Part shown: positions 32,780 to 41,807 of the stretch, one piece after another
Numbering within the stretch: the stretch's first letter is position 1
Layout: each line of letters opens with the position of its first letter
NCBI GenBank assembly: GCA_964523735.1
Contig: CAZFYZ010000001.1
Coordinates: 53,248 to 117,247 of the forward strand
DNA from: CAZFYZ01 sp964523735
GTDB taxonomy: Bacteria; Armatimonadota; UBA5829
Reading direction: 5' to 3'
DNA length: 64,000 nt
Translations under genes and position numbers: made by a program
The notes under the pieces: generated by a model
The model's database searches: none
Seen by the model: the letters and a program-made list of their open reading frames with translations, nothing else
What the model was told of the DNA's origin: nothing

Positions 32780-34309
32780 ATGACTGAGGCGGCTCCGGAC
32801 CGGAGTGATGAGCAGTTCGAGACAACTCGCGTAGTACGGCATCCTACACTGCGACGGATGCGCGTCGTTGCCAAGGCAAACGCACGACGCGCCCTGTGGG
32901 CCGGGCTGGTCGTAGCGGCAGGATTAGCCGCGTATCTGTATGTCAGCGCGCCGGTCACGGTAGGTTACGCGGTTGTCAGAACGGTGACTACCGCTGAGAC
33001 TTTGGGCGCGACGGGCAGAGTCACAGGTGAGAGAGTTGCCAAGGCGGGTCTGGACGTGCCGGGAGTTGTCGGAGTGATCTATGCCAGCCAAGGAAGCACG
33101 GTTCACGCCGGCCAGTTGATTCTCTCGCTTGTGAAGACCGATCTGGATGCCAAGGTGCAATCAGCCCGAGACGCTGTTCGCAGTGCTCAGGCGGAACTGG
33201 CGAGAGCGAGCCGAGGGCCGCTGCTGTCAGATGTGCGCCAGGCGCGGGCCGAGCTTGAGCAGGCAACTTCGGTAGGCAACGCCAGGGTTGCTCAAGCCCA
33301 GGCGCGGCTGAAGAGCCTTCAGGCAGGGCCGCGAACTCAGGAACTCAGGCAGGCGGAGGCCGAGCTCTCGCGTCGCAAACAAGCGTTGGCCAAGGCCAGG
33401 AAGGACTATGACCGCGTCAAACTGCTTGTCGATCAGGGAGCACTGGCAAGCTCAGAGCTAGACAATGTGCAGTCACACGTCGACTCGGCGCAGGCGGAAG
33501 TCATGGTCCAGGAAGAACGTCTCAGCCTCCTGAAGTCCGGCGCCAGGTCCAGCGAGATCGAAGAGGCGCGGGCTGCGGTCGCCGAGGCACGTGCCAGCCG
33601 CGACACCAGCGTGCGCTCGGCTCGTGAGCGGCTCAATTCGCTGCTTGCCATCCCCCGCCCGGAAGACGTGGCTGCGGCACGAGCCCGCGTGGACGAGGCT
33701 CGTTCTCAGCTCAGGCAAGCGCAGGACGCGGTGCCGAGATCGGATCTGAGGGCTCCATTCGCTGGAGTCCTGGCTGACGTCGCGGTAGAAAGAGGGCAGT
33801 CCGTGAGCCCTGGGCAGCCGCTTGCAACGATCTATGAGATGAGCCGACCTGTGATCGAAGTGGAGACCGATGAGGATAATCTGAGGGTGCTGTCTCTCGG
33901 CCAGACCGCCACCGTAAGCTCGGACGCATACCCCGGCCGCACTTTCCAGGCGCGTGTGAGCGACTTGGGCTCCCAGGTCGACCCTGAAAGAGGGACCATC
34001 ACGATCAGGCTGACCCCACTGCAGCCTGTGAGCTGGCTGAGACCTGACTTGACTGTCGATGTCAACGTCCTCACTCGCGGCAGCGTCCGCAGAATGGTCG
34101 TGCCCGCTGATACGCTGACCAGATCCGGTGGAAAGACCGTCGTCTTCGCGATTCGGGATGGCAGAACCGTGGCTGTTCCCGTCAAGACCGGAGCGGCCGG
34201 CCCTGCCGGGATAGCCGTAACGGGGGATCTTGCCGACGGTGATCTGGTTGCGAGAAACGCCGCCGAACTGGGACCCGGGGTGGACGTGAAGCCCGTGAAG
34301 CGAACATGA
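32780..34309 (+). CDS. HlyD-family membrane-fusion protein (exporter adaptor)
   Basis: 509 residues. A membrane segment (about 36-56) is followed by a split lipoyl half (GVVGVIYASQGSTVHAGQLI), long coiled coils rich in Ala/Glu/Arg from about 125 to 320, a second lipoyl half (RSDLRAPFAGVLADVAVERG), beta-barrel (PVIEVETDEDNL) and a membrane-proximal domain. It starts at ATG 32780, behind AGAGAGGT, and overlaps the permease gene (ATGA). The order adaptor, permease, ATPase matches DevBCA-type exporters, which in cyanobacteria export glycolipids. The cargo here is unknown. Confidence 0.9.
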   Translation: MTEAAPDRSDEQFETTRVVRHPTLRRMRVVAKANARRALWAGLVVAAGLAAYLYVSAPVTVGYAVVRTVTTAETLGATGRVTGERVAKAGLDVPGVVGVIYASQGSTVHAGQLILSLVKTDLDAKVQSARDAVRSAQAELARASRGPLLSDVRQARAELEQATSVGNARVAQAQARLKSLQAGPRTQELRQAEAELSRRKQALAKARKDYDRVKLLVDQGALASSELDNVQSHVDSAQAEVMVQEERLSLLKSGARSSEIEEARAAVAEARASRDTSVRSARERLNSLLAIPRPEDVAAARARVDEARSQLRQAQDAVPRSDLRAPFAGVLADVAVERGQSVSPGQPLATIYEMSRPVIEVETDEDNLRVLSLGQTATVSSDAYPGRTFQARVSDLGSQVDPERGTITIRLTPLQPVSWLRPDLTVDVNVLTRGSVRRMVVPADTLTRSGGKTVVFAIRDGRTVAVPVKTGAAGPAGIAVTGDLADGDLVARNAAELGPGVDVKPVKRT

Positions 34310-35595
34310 GATTTGAGCTTAGAGTAGCCTGGCGGCACCTGGTAACGAGTCACGGCCAGACTGAGCTGACTGTCGGGGCGGTTGCGGTCGGCGTGATTCT
34401 GGTCGTGTTCCTCTCGTCGCTTATCAACGGCCTTCAGGTCGGGCTGGTAGAGGACGTAGTGGGTTCGATTCCTCACGTCACGATCCAGGCGGCGGCACCT
34501 ACCGCGAAGCCTCTGTCAGAAGTCCGAGGGCAGGGGGGCATCGATGGAGGTGTTCTGACCCACCTGGAGGGCATCTCCAGTCAGAAGCGGCGGATCGAGC
34601 AGTGGCGCGGGCTGACGCAGACGATCTCGAAGGTCCCAGGCGTGGCGGCGGTCTCAGCGACCGTGGAGGGCAGCGGGCTCGCCAGCCGTGGCGCGAAGAA
34701 AGTTGGGGCGATACTGATCGGTGTGGTGCCGGAGGAGCAGTCTCGAGTGGTCTCGCTGAAGAACAGGATCGTTGAGGGGGACTTCCTGGCGGTCGATCAN
34801 NNNNNNNNNCAGAACGCCGCCATAGGCACGAAGATGGCCGAGGACTTGAAAGCGGGGATCGGCAGCAGAGTCCGCATTGCGTCTGAGGAGGGCATCACGC
34901 AGACATTCAGGGTGGCCTGCATCTTCGACATGGGAATCGAACAGGCGAACGAGTCCTGGGTATATGTTGGGCTACCCGCAGCTCAGGCTCTCCTGAAGAT
35001 GGGGTCCGATGCCACCACCATCAACGTGAGGGTCGATCGAATCTTCGAGGCTGATCGGGTCGCTGGGCGCATCGCGCCTCTCCTCCCAGCCTGGCAGGGA
35101 GGAAGGGAGGGCGCCCTCGAGGTCAGCGATTGGATGGGCACGAACAAGGCCTTCCTGGATACGCTCAAGGCACAGAACTCGGCGGCCCTGATCATCCAGA
35201 CGATGACGCTGCTTGCCTCTGCGTTTGGCGTGGCGAGCGTGATGATCGTGTTCGTGGTTCAGAAGGCGAAGGACATCGGGATTCTCAAAAGCATGGGCGC
35301 GACAGCCCGGCAGGTACAGAAGATCTTCTTCCTGGAGGGCCTGGGTGTCGGGCTGGGTGGCGCGCTGATTGGTTCAGGGATCGGAACCGGGCTGTGCTTC
35401 ATGGCCTCGAGCATTGTTCTTCCGGGCCAGACATTCGGAGGGAAACCCGCAACAATCGTGCCTATGGATTGGGACGTCATCTATGTTCTGGCGGCTTCGG
35501 CCGTGGCGGTGGGAATGGGTCTTTTGTCTAGTGTGGTGCCCGCGAGGCGCGCAGCAAAGCTGAGTCCTGTGGAGGCAATAAGGCGTGGCATGTAA
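34306..35595 (+). CDS. FtsX/MacB-type ABC permease, contains assembly gap
   Basis: About 429 residues. An N-terminal transmembrane segment and a large periplasmic domain (about 40-270) are followed by three C-terminal membrane segments (FGVASVMIVFVVQKAKDIG, EGLGVGLGGALIGSGIG, VIYVLAASAVAVGMG), the FtsX-like layout. RDIGILKSMGAT-like sequence (KDIGILKSMGATARQV) is the coupling helix of this permease type. Ten Ns at 34800-34809 lie in frame; the true distance is unknown, so the residue count is provisional. It follows the adaptor with a 4-base overlap. Confidence 0.88.
   Translation: MRFELRVAWRHLVTSHGQTELTVGAVAVGVILVVFLSSLINGLQVGLVEDVVGSIPHVTIQAAAPTAKPLSEVRGQGGIDGGVLTHLEGISSQKRRIEQWRGLTQTISKVPGVAAVSATVEGSGLASRGAKKVGAILIGVVPEEQSRVVSLKNRIVEGDFLAVDXXXXQNAAIGTKMAEDLKAGIGSRVRIASEEGITQTFRVACIFDMGIEQANESWVYVGLPAAQALLKMGSDATTINVRVDRIFEADRVAGRIAPLLPAWQGGREGALEVSDWMGTNKAFLDTLKAQNSAALIIQTMTLLASAFGVASVMIVFVVQKAKDIGILKSMGATARQVQKIFFLEGLGVGLGGALIGSGIGTGLCFMASSIVLPGQTFGGKPATIVPMDWDVIYVLAASAVAVGMGLLSSVVPARRAAKLSPVEAIRRGM
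34800..34809. other. Assembly gap (10 N)
   Basis: A run of ten N bases inside the permease gene. A placeholder gap of this length is typical of scaffolding and need not reflect the true size. Confidence 0.95.
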
Positions 35596-36346
35596 CACGA
35601 ACGGCCCGATCCTGCAGACGATCGACCTGGCCAAGAGCTATGGCGAAGACGTCATTACCTGGGCACTGAGGCGTGTCAATCTCGAGGTCCGGCCGGGCGA
35701 GTTTGTGGCGATCGTTGGTGCGTCTGGTTCCGGCAAGAGCACGCTGCTGAATATGATAGGGGCGCTCGACAGGCCGAGCTCGGGGCGCATCTTGATCGAC
35801 GGGCGAGACACATCGAGTATGGACGATATCGAGCTTGCGGGACTGCGTGGTGACAGGGTAGGTTTCATATTCCAGTTCCACTACTTGCTGTCGGAGTTCT
35901 CTGTTCTGGAGAACGCGCTGATGCCTCTCTGGGTCAGGCGAGGTGGTCCTACTTCCGAGGACGTGCGGTGGGTCAGGAACCTGCTGGCACGAGTGGGGCT
36001 CAAGGACAAGATGAACTCCCGCCCCGCCCAGCTCTCGGGCGGTCAGCAGCAGCGGGCCGCGATCGTGCGTGCGCTGGCCAATCGTCCAAAACTGATCCTG
36101 GCGGACGAGCCCACGGGGAACCTGGACAGCCACAGCGGAGCCGCAGTCTTCGAGCTGCTGACAGAGCTCAATTTCCAGCTGGGGACAGCGTTCATTCTGG
36201 TGACGCACGACGACAGACTTGCGCAGCGGGCTCAGCGGATAGTCGCGATGGAGGACGGGCAGATCGTGGCTGACTATCGGGTGGCCGAGGTGGAGGAGGA
36301 CGTGGTGGCGCTGGCGGTCAGCGGAAAGCGGGGAGAGGGCACGTAG
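35585..36346 (+). CDS. LolD/MacB-type ABC ATPase
   Basis: 253 residues. Walker A GASGSGKST (about 45), Q-loop FIFQFHYLL (about 97), signature LSGGQQQRAAIVRAL (about 149), Walker B LILADEPTGNLD (about 171) and the switch His (VTHDD) are all present. DEPTGNLD is typical of the LolD/MacB/FtsE branch. It starts at GTG 35585, 11 bases inside the permease gene, so all three exporter genes are translationally coupled. It powers the mechanotransmission-type permease by ATP hydrolysis. Confidence 0.95.
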   Translation: MACNTNGPILQTIDLAKSYGEDVITWALRRVNLEVRPGEFVAIVGASGSGKSTLLNMIGALDRPSSGRILIDGRDTSSMDDIELAGLRGDRVGFIFQFHYLLSEFSVLENALMPLWVRRGGPTSEDVRWVRNLLARVGLKDKMNSRPAQLSGGQQQRAAIVRALANRPKLILADEPTGNLDSHSGAAVFELLTELNFQLGTAFILVTHDDRLAQRAQRIVAMEDGQIVADYRVAEVEEDVVALAVSGKRGEGT

Positions 36347-36414
36347 ATCAGCCTGCATGCGCATTTGCGCAACGCCATCCGACAGAAGATTCTTCATCCC
36401 TTCAACTAGCAAGC

Positions 36415-36443
36415 TTGACAGGTCGCCCAGTTCAGGGTATTAT
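36415..36443 (+). promoter_or_regulatory. Sigma-70-type promoter
   Basis: TTGACA (36415-36420), 17-bp spacer, TATTAT (36438-36443), about 100 bases before the STAS gene. Confidence 0.8.
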
Positions 36444-36545
36444 AATCGTCGCCTGTGAAGGCTTGCTCGGGGACAACCCAAGCTTGCGAGAGAACTGACC
36501 GCGAGCTGGATAGATCGATTCTGCGACTCGAAGGGGGATGGCAGC

Positions 36546-36896
36546 ATGGATGCCGCGCCCGGCCTTGCACTTTCGATGGTGCGCAGTGAAGACAGCGTAG
36601 TAGTCAGCGCGATAGGCGAGCTGGATTTCGGTGGTGTCACCGGAATGGTGCACGGACTCGCATCGGTTGTCGATGAGGGGGGTGTCACCGCTTGCCGTCT
36701 GGATTGCCGCGAGGTCACATTTGTTGATAGCGAGGCAGTCAAGGCGCTGCTTCAGTTGAAGAGAAGACTGGCCCACGTAGGAGTGGACTTTGCTCTCTGC
36801 AACTGCAGCAAAGCGGTGCTAAGGCTGATCACGCTTCTTGGAGTTCGGCACTACCTGCTGCATGCTGAGGATGATGAATCCGAGCCTTATGTGTAG
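36546..36896 (+). CDS. STAS-domain protein (anti-sigma-factor-antagonist-like)
   Basis: 116 residues, a single STAS domain. The strand-loop-helix CRLDCREVTFVDSEAVKALL corresponds to the SpoIIAA/RsbV phosphorylation loop, and the Ser in VDSEA is the likely phosphorylated residue. Family members bind anti-sigma kinases or act in other partner-switching systems; the STAS domain of MlaB-like transporters is an alternative. No kinase or phosphatase partner is adjacent. It has its own promoter (36415-36443) and ATG 36546 follows GGGGGATGG. It is probably monocistronic. Confidence 0.85.
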   Translation: MDAAPGLALSMVRSEDSVVVSAIGELDFGGVTGMVHGLASVVDEGGVTACRLDCREVTFVDSEAVKALLQLKRRLAHVGVDFALCNCSKAVLRLITLLGVRHYLLHAEDDESEPYV

Positions 36897-37162
36897 GGCC
36901 AACCGACCGAGCACACCACACCTGACTCAGTTTTACCCAGTATGCCCAGACGGCCGCGATTGCGTCTGCGAGCTCGGGTCTACTTTCCGAAAACCGGGGA
37001 TGGGCGCTCTCTGAAGTTTTGCTTCCGAGGCGACTGTCCCCGTTTTTCATATAGGATGTCACCGGAACTTTGGCGAATACGTCCATGTGTATATTGAATG
37101 AGGCCATTCTCTGCCATAATGGGTATGATGCAGAATGGCGGCTTGTTGTCCGGCGAAGCGCG

Positions 37163-37186
37163 GGCGTTGGAGACGCCTGCTACAAC
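37163..37186 (+). repeat. GGCGTC/GACGCC dispersed repeat, copy A
   Basis: GGCGTTGGAGACGCC then TGCTACAAC. It contains a short internal palindrome (GGCGT/ACGCC). Close copies are at 37224-37250 and 52879-52933. Confidence 0.75.
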
Positions 37187-37223
37187 GACGTTCGGTTGTA
37201 GCTGGGTTCTCTGAACCCTGACC

Positions 37224-37250
37224 GGAGGCGTCGGAGACGCCTGCTACAAG
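37224..37250 (+). repeat. GGCGTC/GACGCC dispersed repeat, copy B
   Basis: GGAGGCGTCGGAGACGCC then TGCTACAAG, same orientation as copy A and 38 bases after it. Confidence 0.75.
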
Positions 37251-37307
37251 ACGCTGGAGAACGCATTCCACAACTAGAATACCGAAGAAGAGAATACGCG
37301 GAAGACC

Positions 37308-38063
37308 ATGACCCAGAACTCAGCCATCCTAGAGGAACTCGCCGAGAATCTTGCCTCCGCGGCGGAAGTAGGCGGTGATTTACAGCGCCACATAGTCGCT
37401 CCCGCCATGCTCGAAATGATAGGCCCCGTCAACGGCAAGGACATCCTCGATCTCTACTGCGGCGCAGGTTACTTGTCCCGACGATTAGCGCGAATGGGCG
37501 CCAATGTGACCGCTGTTGACAGCTCCGACCGGCTCATAGGCATAGCAGGCGAGGTCAACAGGCGGGAAGAGCACGGGATTCGATACGCGGTCGCGGAGCC
37601 GACGGATCTGTCGGTGATCGAGGACAGCGTTTTCGATGATATCGTGTGCAACATGGGGCTGATGATCACGCGAGACCTCTCTGCCACCGTGGCCGAACTC
37701 GCCAGGATCGTTAAGCTCGGCGGGCGGTTTATCTTCTCCACCCTGCATCCCTGCTTCTGCATGCCCGATGGCTGCTGGATCTTCGGCGAAGAGGGTGATG
37801 TCCGCTATCGCGCAGTGGACGAATACTTCACCGAGAGCTGGCACTGCTCTGAACTCGACCCAGGCGTACGGAGCGGGCGAGATAAGATAAAGCACCGCAC
37901 TCTTTCAACCTACATCAACTCGCTCAGCGCGCGCGGGTTCAACGTGCGCCGAATATCCGAACCCAAGCCCTCTCCTGACACGATCACACTCAAGCCTGAA
38001 CTGGAAGTCTTCAACCGAGTGCCTGTGGTGCTGATCGTCGAGGCGATATTCCCCTATTTCTGA
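37308..38063 (+). CDS. Class I SAM-dependent methyltransferase
   Basis: 251 residues. Motif I is ILDLYCGAGYLSRRLA (about residues 45-60), followed by VTAVDSSDRLI (acidic residue that binds the SAM ribose) and motif IV-like FDDIVCNMGLMI. The Methyltransf_11/25 layout is clear. The C-terminal part contains GGRFIFSTLHPCF. Substrate unknown; small-molecule or natural-product methylation is typical. No Shine-Dalgarno is obvious (GGAAGACC just before ATG 37308). It precedes an inverted heptamer array pair. Confidence 0.88.
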   Translation: MTQNSAILEELAENLASAAEVGGDLQRHIVAPAMLEMIGPVNGKDILDLYCGAGYLSRRLARMGANVTAVDSSDRLIGIAGEVNRREEHGIRYAVAEPTDLSVIEDSVFDDIVCNMGLMITRDLSATVAELARIVKLGGRFIFSTLHPCFCMPDGCWIFGEEGDVRYRAVDEYFTESWHCSELDPGVRSGRDKIKHRTLSTYINSLSARGFNVRRISEPKPSPDTITLKPELEVFNRVPVVLIVEAIFPYF

Positions 38064-38166
38064 GTAGACAGTAAACAGTAAACAGTAGACAGCAGATCGT
38101 GTCGAGCAGTGAACGGGCAGCCGCCAGACGGGGGCACTGTTCACTGTTTACTGTCTACTGTTTACT
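38063..38166. repeat. Heptamer array pair, inverted
   Basis: Left half from 38063: AGTAGAC, AGTAAAC, AGTAAAC, AGTAGAC. Right half, 38139-38166: GTTCACT, GTTTACT, GTCTACT, GTTTACT. The halves are close inverse complements and would form a stem of about 28 bp with a 48-nt loop. The element starts at the methyltransferase stop and ends 14 bases before the next ATG. Confidence 0.9.
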
Positions 38167-38180
38167 CTCCGAGGTAGCTC

Positions 38181-39641
38181 ATGCCACTTGTGCTTGGACT
38201 CGATGTTGGGACGCAGGGCGCGCGAGCTATCGTCTGCACTGAGACCGGCGAGATCATCGCGCAAAGCTCTTCCTCTTTCTCCCCCGAAGTTGCTGTGACC
38301 GGCCTGCCCGAAGGATGGTTCGAGCAGTATCCGGAGGTCTGGTGGGAAGCAGCGAGCCAGTGTCTGCGGAGTGTGGTCGCGTCGATTCGAGAGCACGGGC
38401 ACGACCCCGGCGAGATCGCATCAATCGCAGTCGATTCCACATCCGGGACTGTCATTCCGGTGGATGCTTTCGGCAACCCTCTTAGACCAGCCATCATGTA
38501 TAACGACTCCCGCGCAGGGGCCGAGGCCCGTGAATGCAACGAAGCCGGGAGTGCGTTCACTGCCACGATTGGCTACAAGTTTGGCTCCTCCTTCGCGCTG
38601 CCGAAGCTCCTGTGGACGAAACGCAACGAGCCCGAGGTGTGGGGCAGGAGCGCCAGGATCATCCACGCGGCTGACTACATAGTCGGCAGGCTGACTGGTG
38701 AGTATGGCAAGTCTGATAACTCCAACGCACTGAAGACCGGATATGACCTGATCGAGAACAGGTGGCCGGAATTCATTAGCCGGGTCCTGGGGATCGAGGC
38801 GGAGAAGCTGCCGTCAGTCAGCAGTCCGGGCGAGGCGATCGGCCGCGTGTCGGGCACGTGCTCGGAAGCTACGGGATTGGCTGAGAGCACGCTGGTAGTG
38901 GGAGGAGTCTCGGACGGCACTGCCGGGTTCATCGCCTCCGGCGCGTCTGCTGTCGGCGAATGGAATTCTACCATTGGAACGACGCTGGTTCTGCGCGGGG
39001 TGTCTGAAGACCTCATTCGCGATCCACTTGGACGAGTCTACTGTCACAAGCATCCGGATGGCTGGTGGCTGCCTGGAGGGGCGAGCAACGTCGGCGGCGA
39101 GTGCCTGGTCAAGGTCTTCCCTGGCGAGGACTACGACGCGCTGAACCGGCAGGCGGCAGACTTGATTCCGTCTCGGCTGATCTGCTATCCGCTTGTTCGA
39201 CAAGGAGAGAGACTGCCGTTCATCAACCCTGGGGCAGTGGGGTTCATGTGTGGTGAGCCGGACGCTCACCCTCGCCTATATGCCGCATACCTCGAGGGTG
39301 TCGCATTTGTGGAGCGGTGGTGCTATGAGCTGATGGAAGAACTCGGCGCACCGGTAGGGGACACGGTCTACACAACCGGTGGTGGCGCGAAAAGCCTTGA
39401 GTGGATGCGGATAAGGGCCTCCGCGCTCAATAGAACGCTGGTGAGACCCGCTATCACCGAGTCGGCGATGGGGACGGCTGTTGTGGCGGCATCGCGGACG
39501 ATCTACCACAGTCTGACCGAAGCTTCCCGGAAGATGGTACGTCGGGACGTGGAAGTAGGGCCGGAGCCGGTTCTTGTGGAAGCGTATGACCAGGGCTATC
39601 GAGCCTTCAGGGCTGAGTGTGAGGCTCGAGGGCTGGGATAG
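38181..39641 (+). CDS. FGGY-family carbohydrate kinase (XylB-like)
   Basis: 486 residues. The N-terminal phosphate-1 motif is GLDVGTQGARAIV. VVGGVSDGTAGFIASGA near residue 240 carries the probable catalytic Asp, and YTTGGGAKSLEWMRI near residue 397 is the C-terminal FGGY/adenosine motif. The size and spacing resemble xylulokinase and related sugar kinases. It phosphorylates a sugar or polyol with ATP in the cytoplasm; the exact substrate is uncertain. The ATG follows CCGAGGTAG. It lies convergent to the GH36 alpha-galactosidase gene. Confidence 0.9.
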   Translation: MPLVLGLDVGTQGARAIVCTETGEIIAQSSSSFSPEVAVTGLPEGWFEQYPEVWWEAASQCLRSVVASIREHGHDPGEIASIAVDSTSGTVIPVDAFGNPLRPAIMYNDSRAGAEARECNEAGSAFTATIGYKFGSSFALPKLLWTKRNEPEVWGRSARIIHAADYIVGRLTGEYGKSDNSNALKTGYDLIENRWPEFISRVLGIEAEKLPSVSSPGEAIGRVSGTCSEATGLAESTLVVGGVSDGTAGFIASGASAVGEWNSTIGTTLVLRGVSEDLIRDPLGRVYCHKHPDGWWLPGGASNVGGECLVKVFPGEDYDALNRQAADLIPSRLICYPLVRQGERLPFINPGAVGFMCGEPDAHPRLYAAYLEGVAFVERWCYELMEELGAPVGDTVYTTGGGAKSLEWMRIRASALNRTLVRPAITESAMGTAVVAASRTIYHSLTEASRKMVRRDVEVGPEPVLVEAYDQGYRAFRAECEARGLG

Positions 39642-39652
39642 GGCGCGCGGCG

Positions 39653-39672
39653 GCTTGGACTCCTCTCCAAGC
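39653..39672. terminator. Short hairpin between convergent genes
   Basis: GCTTGGA (39653-39659), 6-nt loop, TCCAAGC (39666-39672). It lies between the kinase and the alpha-galactosidase stops. No T-tract, so termination is only suggested by position. Confidence 0.4.
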
Positions 39673-39698
39673 TTGAACTCGTTCGACACAGCGGCAGG

Positions 39699-41762
39699 CT
39701 AGTCTTCCGATTCGCCTCTCTCGCCCTCTTGCAAGTCCACCCGGATGTAGTGCACCAGCAGACTCGATGGCTGGTTCTTCAAGGTCACGGAAAGACTTGC
39801 GAGTTCCCGACCGGACATGACCTTGGCTTCGCGGATGCTGAACGTCTCCCGGAAGTCGACGAGATAACTGGCCGTTGGGTCGATACCCTTGAGCTGCAGC
39901 GTGATCGAGTCCCCCGGTGTCTTGGGCCTGCGGAAGACGACTGCCGCGCCTTCGTCCAGATCCGGCCTGTCGAACTGCCACGCGCACCAGCTTTCTTCGT
40001 TGGTGTCAACTGGCGTCAAGGGGTAGAAATCGCCGAGGCAGATCGGGCGCATCAGCTTGATCTCGGCGATCGCCTGCCTGCCGGCAGGTTCATTCCAGAG
40101 CAATGCTGCGTTTGTGCCCGTCGTGCAGACGCTGCGCAGCCAATAGGGGTCCATCTTGTAAAGGCGGTTGCCGTGCAGGGGCACGTAGAGGCTCAACCCG
40201 TAGGTAGCGACCTGGTTAGCGATGGGGTCGCTGCCGCAGCCGGCGTTCTCGCTGCGCGTGAAAGACCCGCTGGTTCTGCTCATTGCCTCAAGATCAGGGC
40301 CGGTGCAGCGCCAGCTTGCGTTGTCGATAACCAGGCGCGGGTGGCGCTTGCGAAGCTCGTCCCAGAACGCATAGAGACCTTCAACGTGTCTGATTTCAGT
40401 GATCCCCTGTCTGTCCTCGGCGTCGTTCGCTCTCCAGAAGCCTACCAGATGGAAGTTGCGGTCCTGGCGGAGAATGTCCACGCCGTACTCGGCAACGCGC
40501 TTCGACAGCAGGTCAGTCATCCAGGCTCGAGCCTCGGGATTGCCGAGGTATAAGAGGTCGTTGCCGGGCGAGTCTTCCCATCCGGGTTCTCTCTTGCTGA
40601 GCAGCCACTCGGGATGCTCTCGCGCGATCTTGGTTCCGGCGGCCACTCTTTCGGGCTCAAACCAGAGGATGAACTGCATGCCCGCTTTGTGGGCGGCATC
40701 CGAGATCGGCTTGAGGCCATCCGGCAGAACTGCGGGCTCGTGATTCCAGCCACCATCTCCAGACCAGCCGGCGCCCATCCAGTAAGCCTCGATGCCCCTG
40801 TTCTTGCTCGATTCGATTGATTCCAGGTGCTTCTTCGCCGCAGTGTCGTTCAGCAGCACGTTTCCTGCATTGTCAGAACAGGTCTGGGCGGCGATTGGGA
40901 TCGTGACGACCTCACCATCGAGTCTGGGGGAGTAGTGCGTGAGGATGATCCGGCGCATCAGGTTATGCCCGCGCATTCGATCCGAGCCCTCCCAAGCGAC
41001 CAGGAGGATACGTGGTGTGCGGATACTCTCGCCGGGATGCAGGCGCAGATGGGTGAGCTGCTGCCCTACCGCGAGCTGCACTTTGCCATCGGCCCGGCTG
41101 GCTTTGACTGCCCACTGGCCTGTCCAGCCGATCGCGCCGCAGAGGCCGCCGCCCGGCAGTTCCAGGTTGAAGTAAGGCAGATGCAGTTGCGAGACTTCCT
41201 TGGCCGTCGGGTACTGTATCAGTCCGTAGTCTGTCAGCCTTTCGCCGGTCGGTTCGAAGTCACTGCGCGAAGGCGAGCTTCCCCGCCCGTGGTGGAAGAT
41301 GGCCTCGCAGTCGCTGGCGAGGCTGATCCTGGTGTCGAGAGGCAGGATGTTCTCGATAATCGGCGTGTCCTTCTCGCCGCGGTTGGTGAATCGCAGCACC
41401 CACTCGACAGCGGGGAAGCCCTGAAACTGCCTGACCTCCCAAGTCACCTCCAGGCCGGTTCTTGGGTCTCGATAGAAGTAGTCGCGCTTGAGCTTGCCGT
41501 CTTTGGCAGAGGATTTGTCCCAGCCTGCCAGGAACTCGCTCGATGGCTTGCCGTCATAGGTGAATGAGAACGGCAGGCCGGCGTTGACGCTTGCTTTGGA
41601 ACCGAGACGGACTGGTTTCTCCGACCCCAGAAAGGCGTCAGAGATGATTCTGCCCATGACTTTCATTTCATCACTCGCAGACAAAGGCTCGGCATTGCCC
41701 GTGGAAGCCGCTGTGAGTGTGAGGATGACCATCCCGAGAATCACCGCATATCCGCGCTTCAT
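39699..41762 (-). CDS. Secreted GH36-type alpha-galactosidase
   Basis: About 687 residues from ATG 41762, which begins a clear signal peptide (MKRGYAVILGMVILTLTAAS, cleaved after GNA). The melibiase TIM barrel shows EAYWMGAGWSGDGGWNHEP, IARE-type WFEPERVAAGT, and YGVDILRQDRNF, where the Asp after RQ is the expected nucleophile. Later NASWRCTGPDLEAMSRT is in the acid/base region. A C-terminal beta-domain follows. It would release alpha-linked galactose outside the cytoplasm. The longer start at 41783 would interrupt the signal peptide. Confidence 0.88.
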   Translation of the reverse strand: MKRGYAVILGMVILTLTAASTGNAEPLSASDEMKVMGRIISDAFLGSEKPVRLGSKASVNAGLPFSFTYDGKPSSEFLAGWDKSSAKDGKLKRDYFYRDPRTGLEVTWEVRQFQGFPAVEWVLRFTNRGEKDTPIIENILPLDTRISLASDCEAIFHHGRGSSPSRSDFEPTGERLTDYGLIQYPTAKEVSQLHLPYFNLELPGGGLCGAIGWTGQWAVKASRADGKVQLAVGQQLTHLRLHPGESIRTPRILLVAWEGSDRMRGHNLMRRIILTHYSPRLDGEVVTIPIAAQTCSDNAGNVLLNDTAAKKHLESIESSKNRGIEAYWMGAGWSGDGGWNHEPAVLPDGLKPISDAAHKAGMQFILWFEPERVAAGTKIAREHPEWLLSKREPGWEDSPGNDLLYLGNPEARAWMTDLLSKRVAEYGVDILRQDRNFHLVGFWRANDAEDRQGITEIRHVEGLYAFWDELRKRHPRLVIDNASWRCTGPDLEAMSRTSGSFTRSENAGCGSDPIANQVATYGLSLYVPLHGNRLYKMDPYWLRSVCTTGTNAALLWNEPAGRQAIAEIKLMRPICLGDFYPLTPVDTNEESWCAWQFDRPDLDEGAAVVFRRPKTPGDSITLQLKGIDPTASYLVDFRETFSIREAKVMSGRELASLSVTLKNQPSSLLVHYIRVDLQEGERGESED

Positions 41763-41807
41763 GTCAGTCCTGTGTCCTCGCATCGTTGTTGTTCTCGAAC
41801 TCGCGAG

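Larger units (their letters stand above)
36897..37307. other. 411-bp non-coding stretch with dispersed repeat copies
   Basis: Between the STAS and methyltransferase genes. I see no convincing ORF. It contains two direct copies of the GGCGTC...GACGCC...CTACAA repeat (37163-37186 and 37224-37250). Confidence 0.7.

Noticed and set aside
38063..38166. CRISPR-like repeat array.
   Set aside because: Repeats are 7 nt with no spacers, only four to five units per side, and no cas genes are in view.
40827..41567. A 246-codon plus-strand frame inside the alpha-galactosidase gene.
   Set aside because: Antisense to a well-supported GH36 protein.
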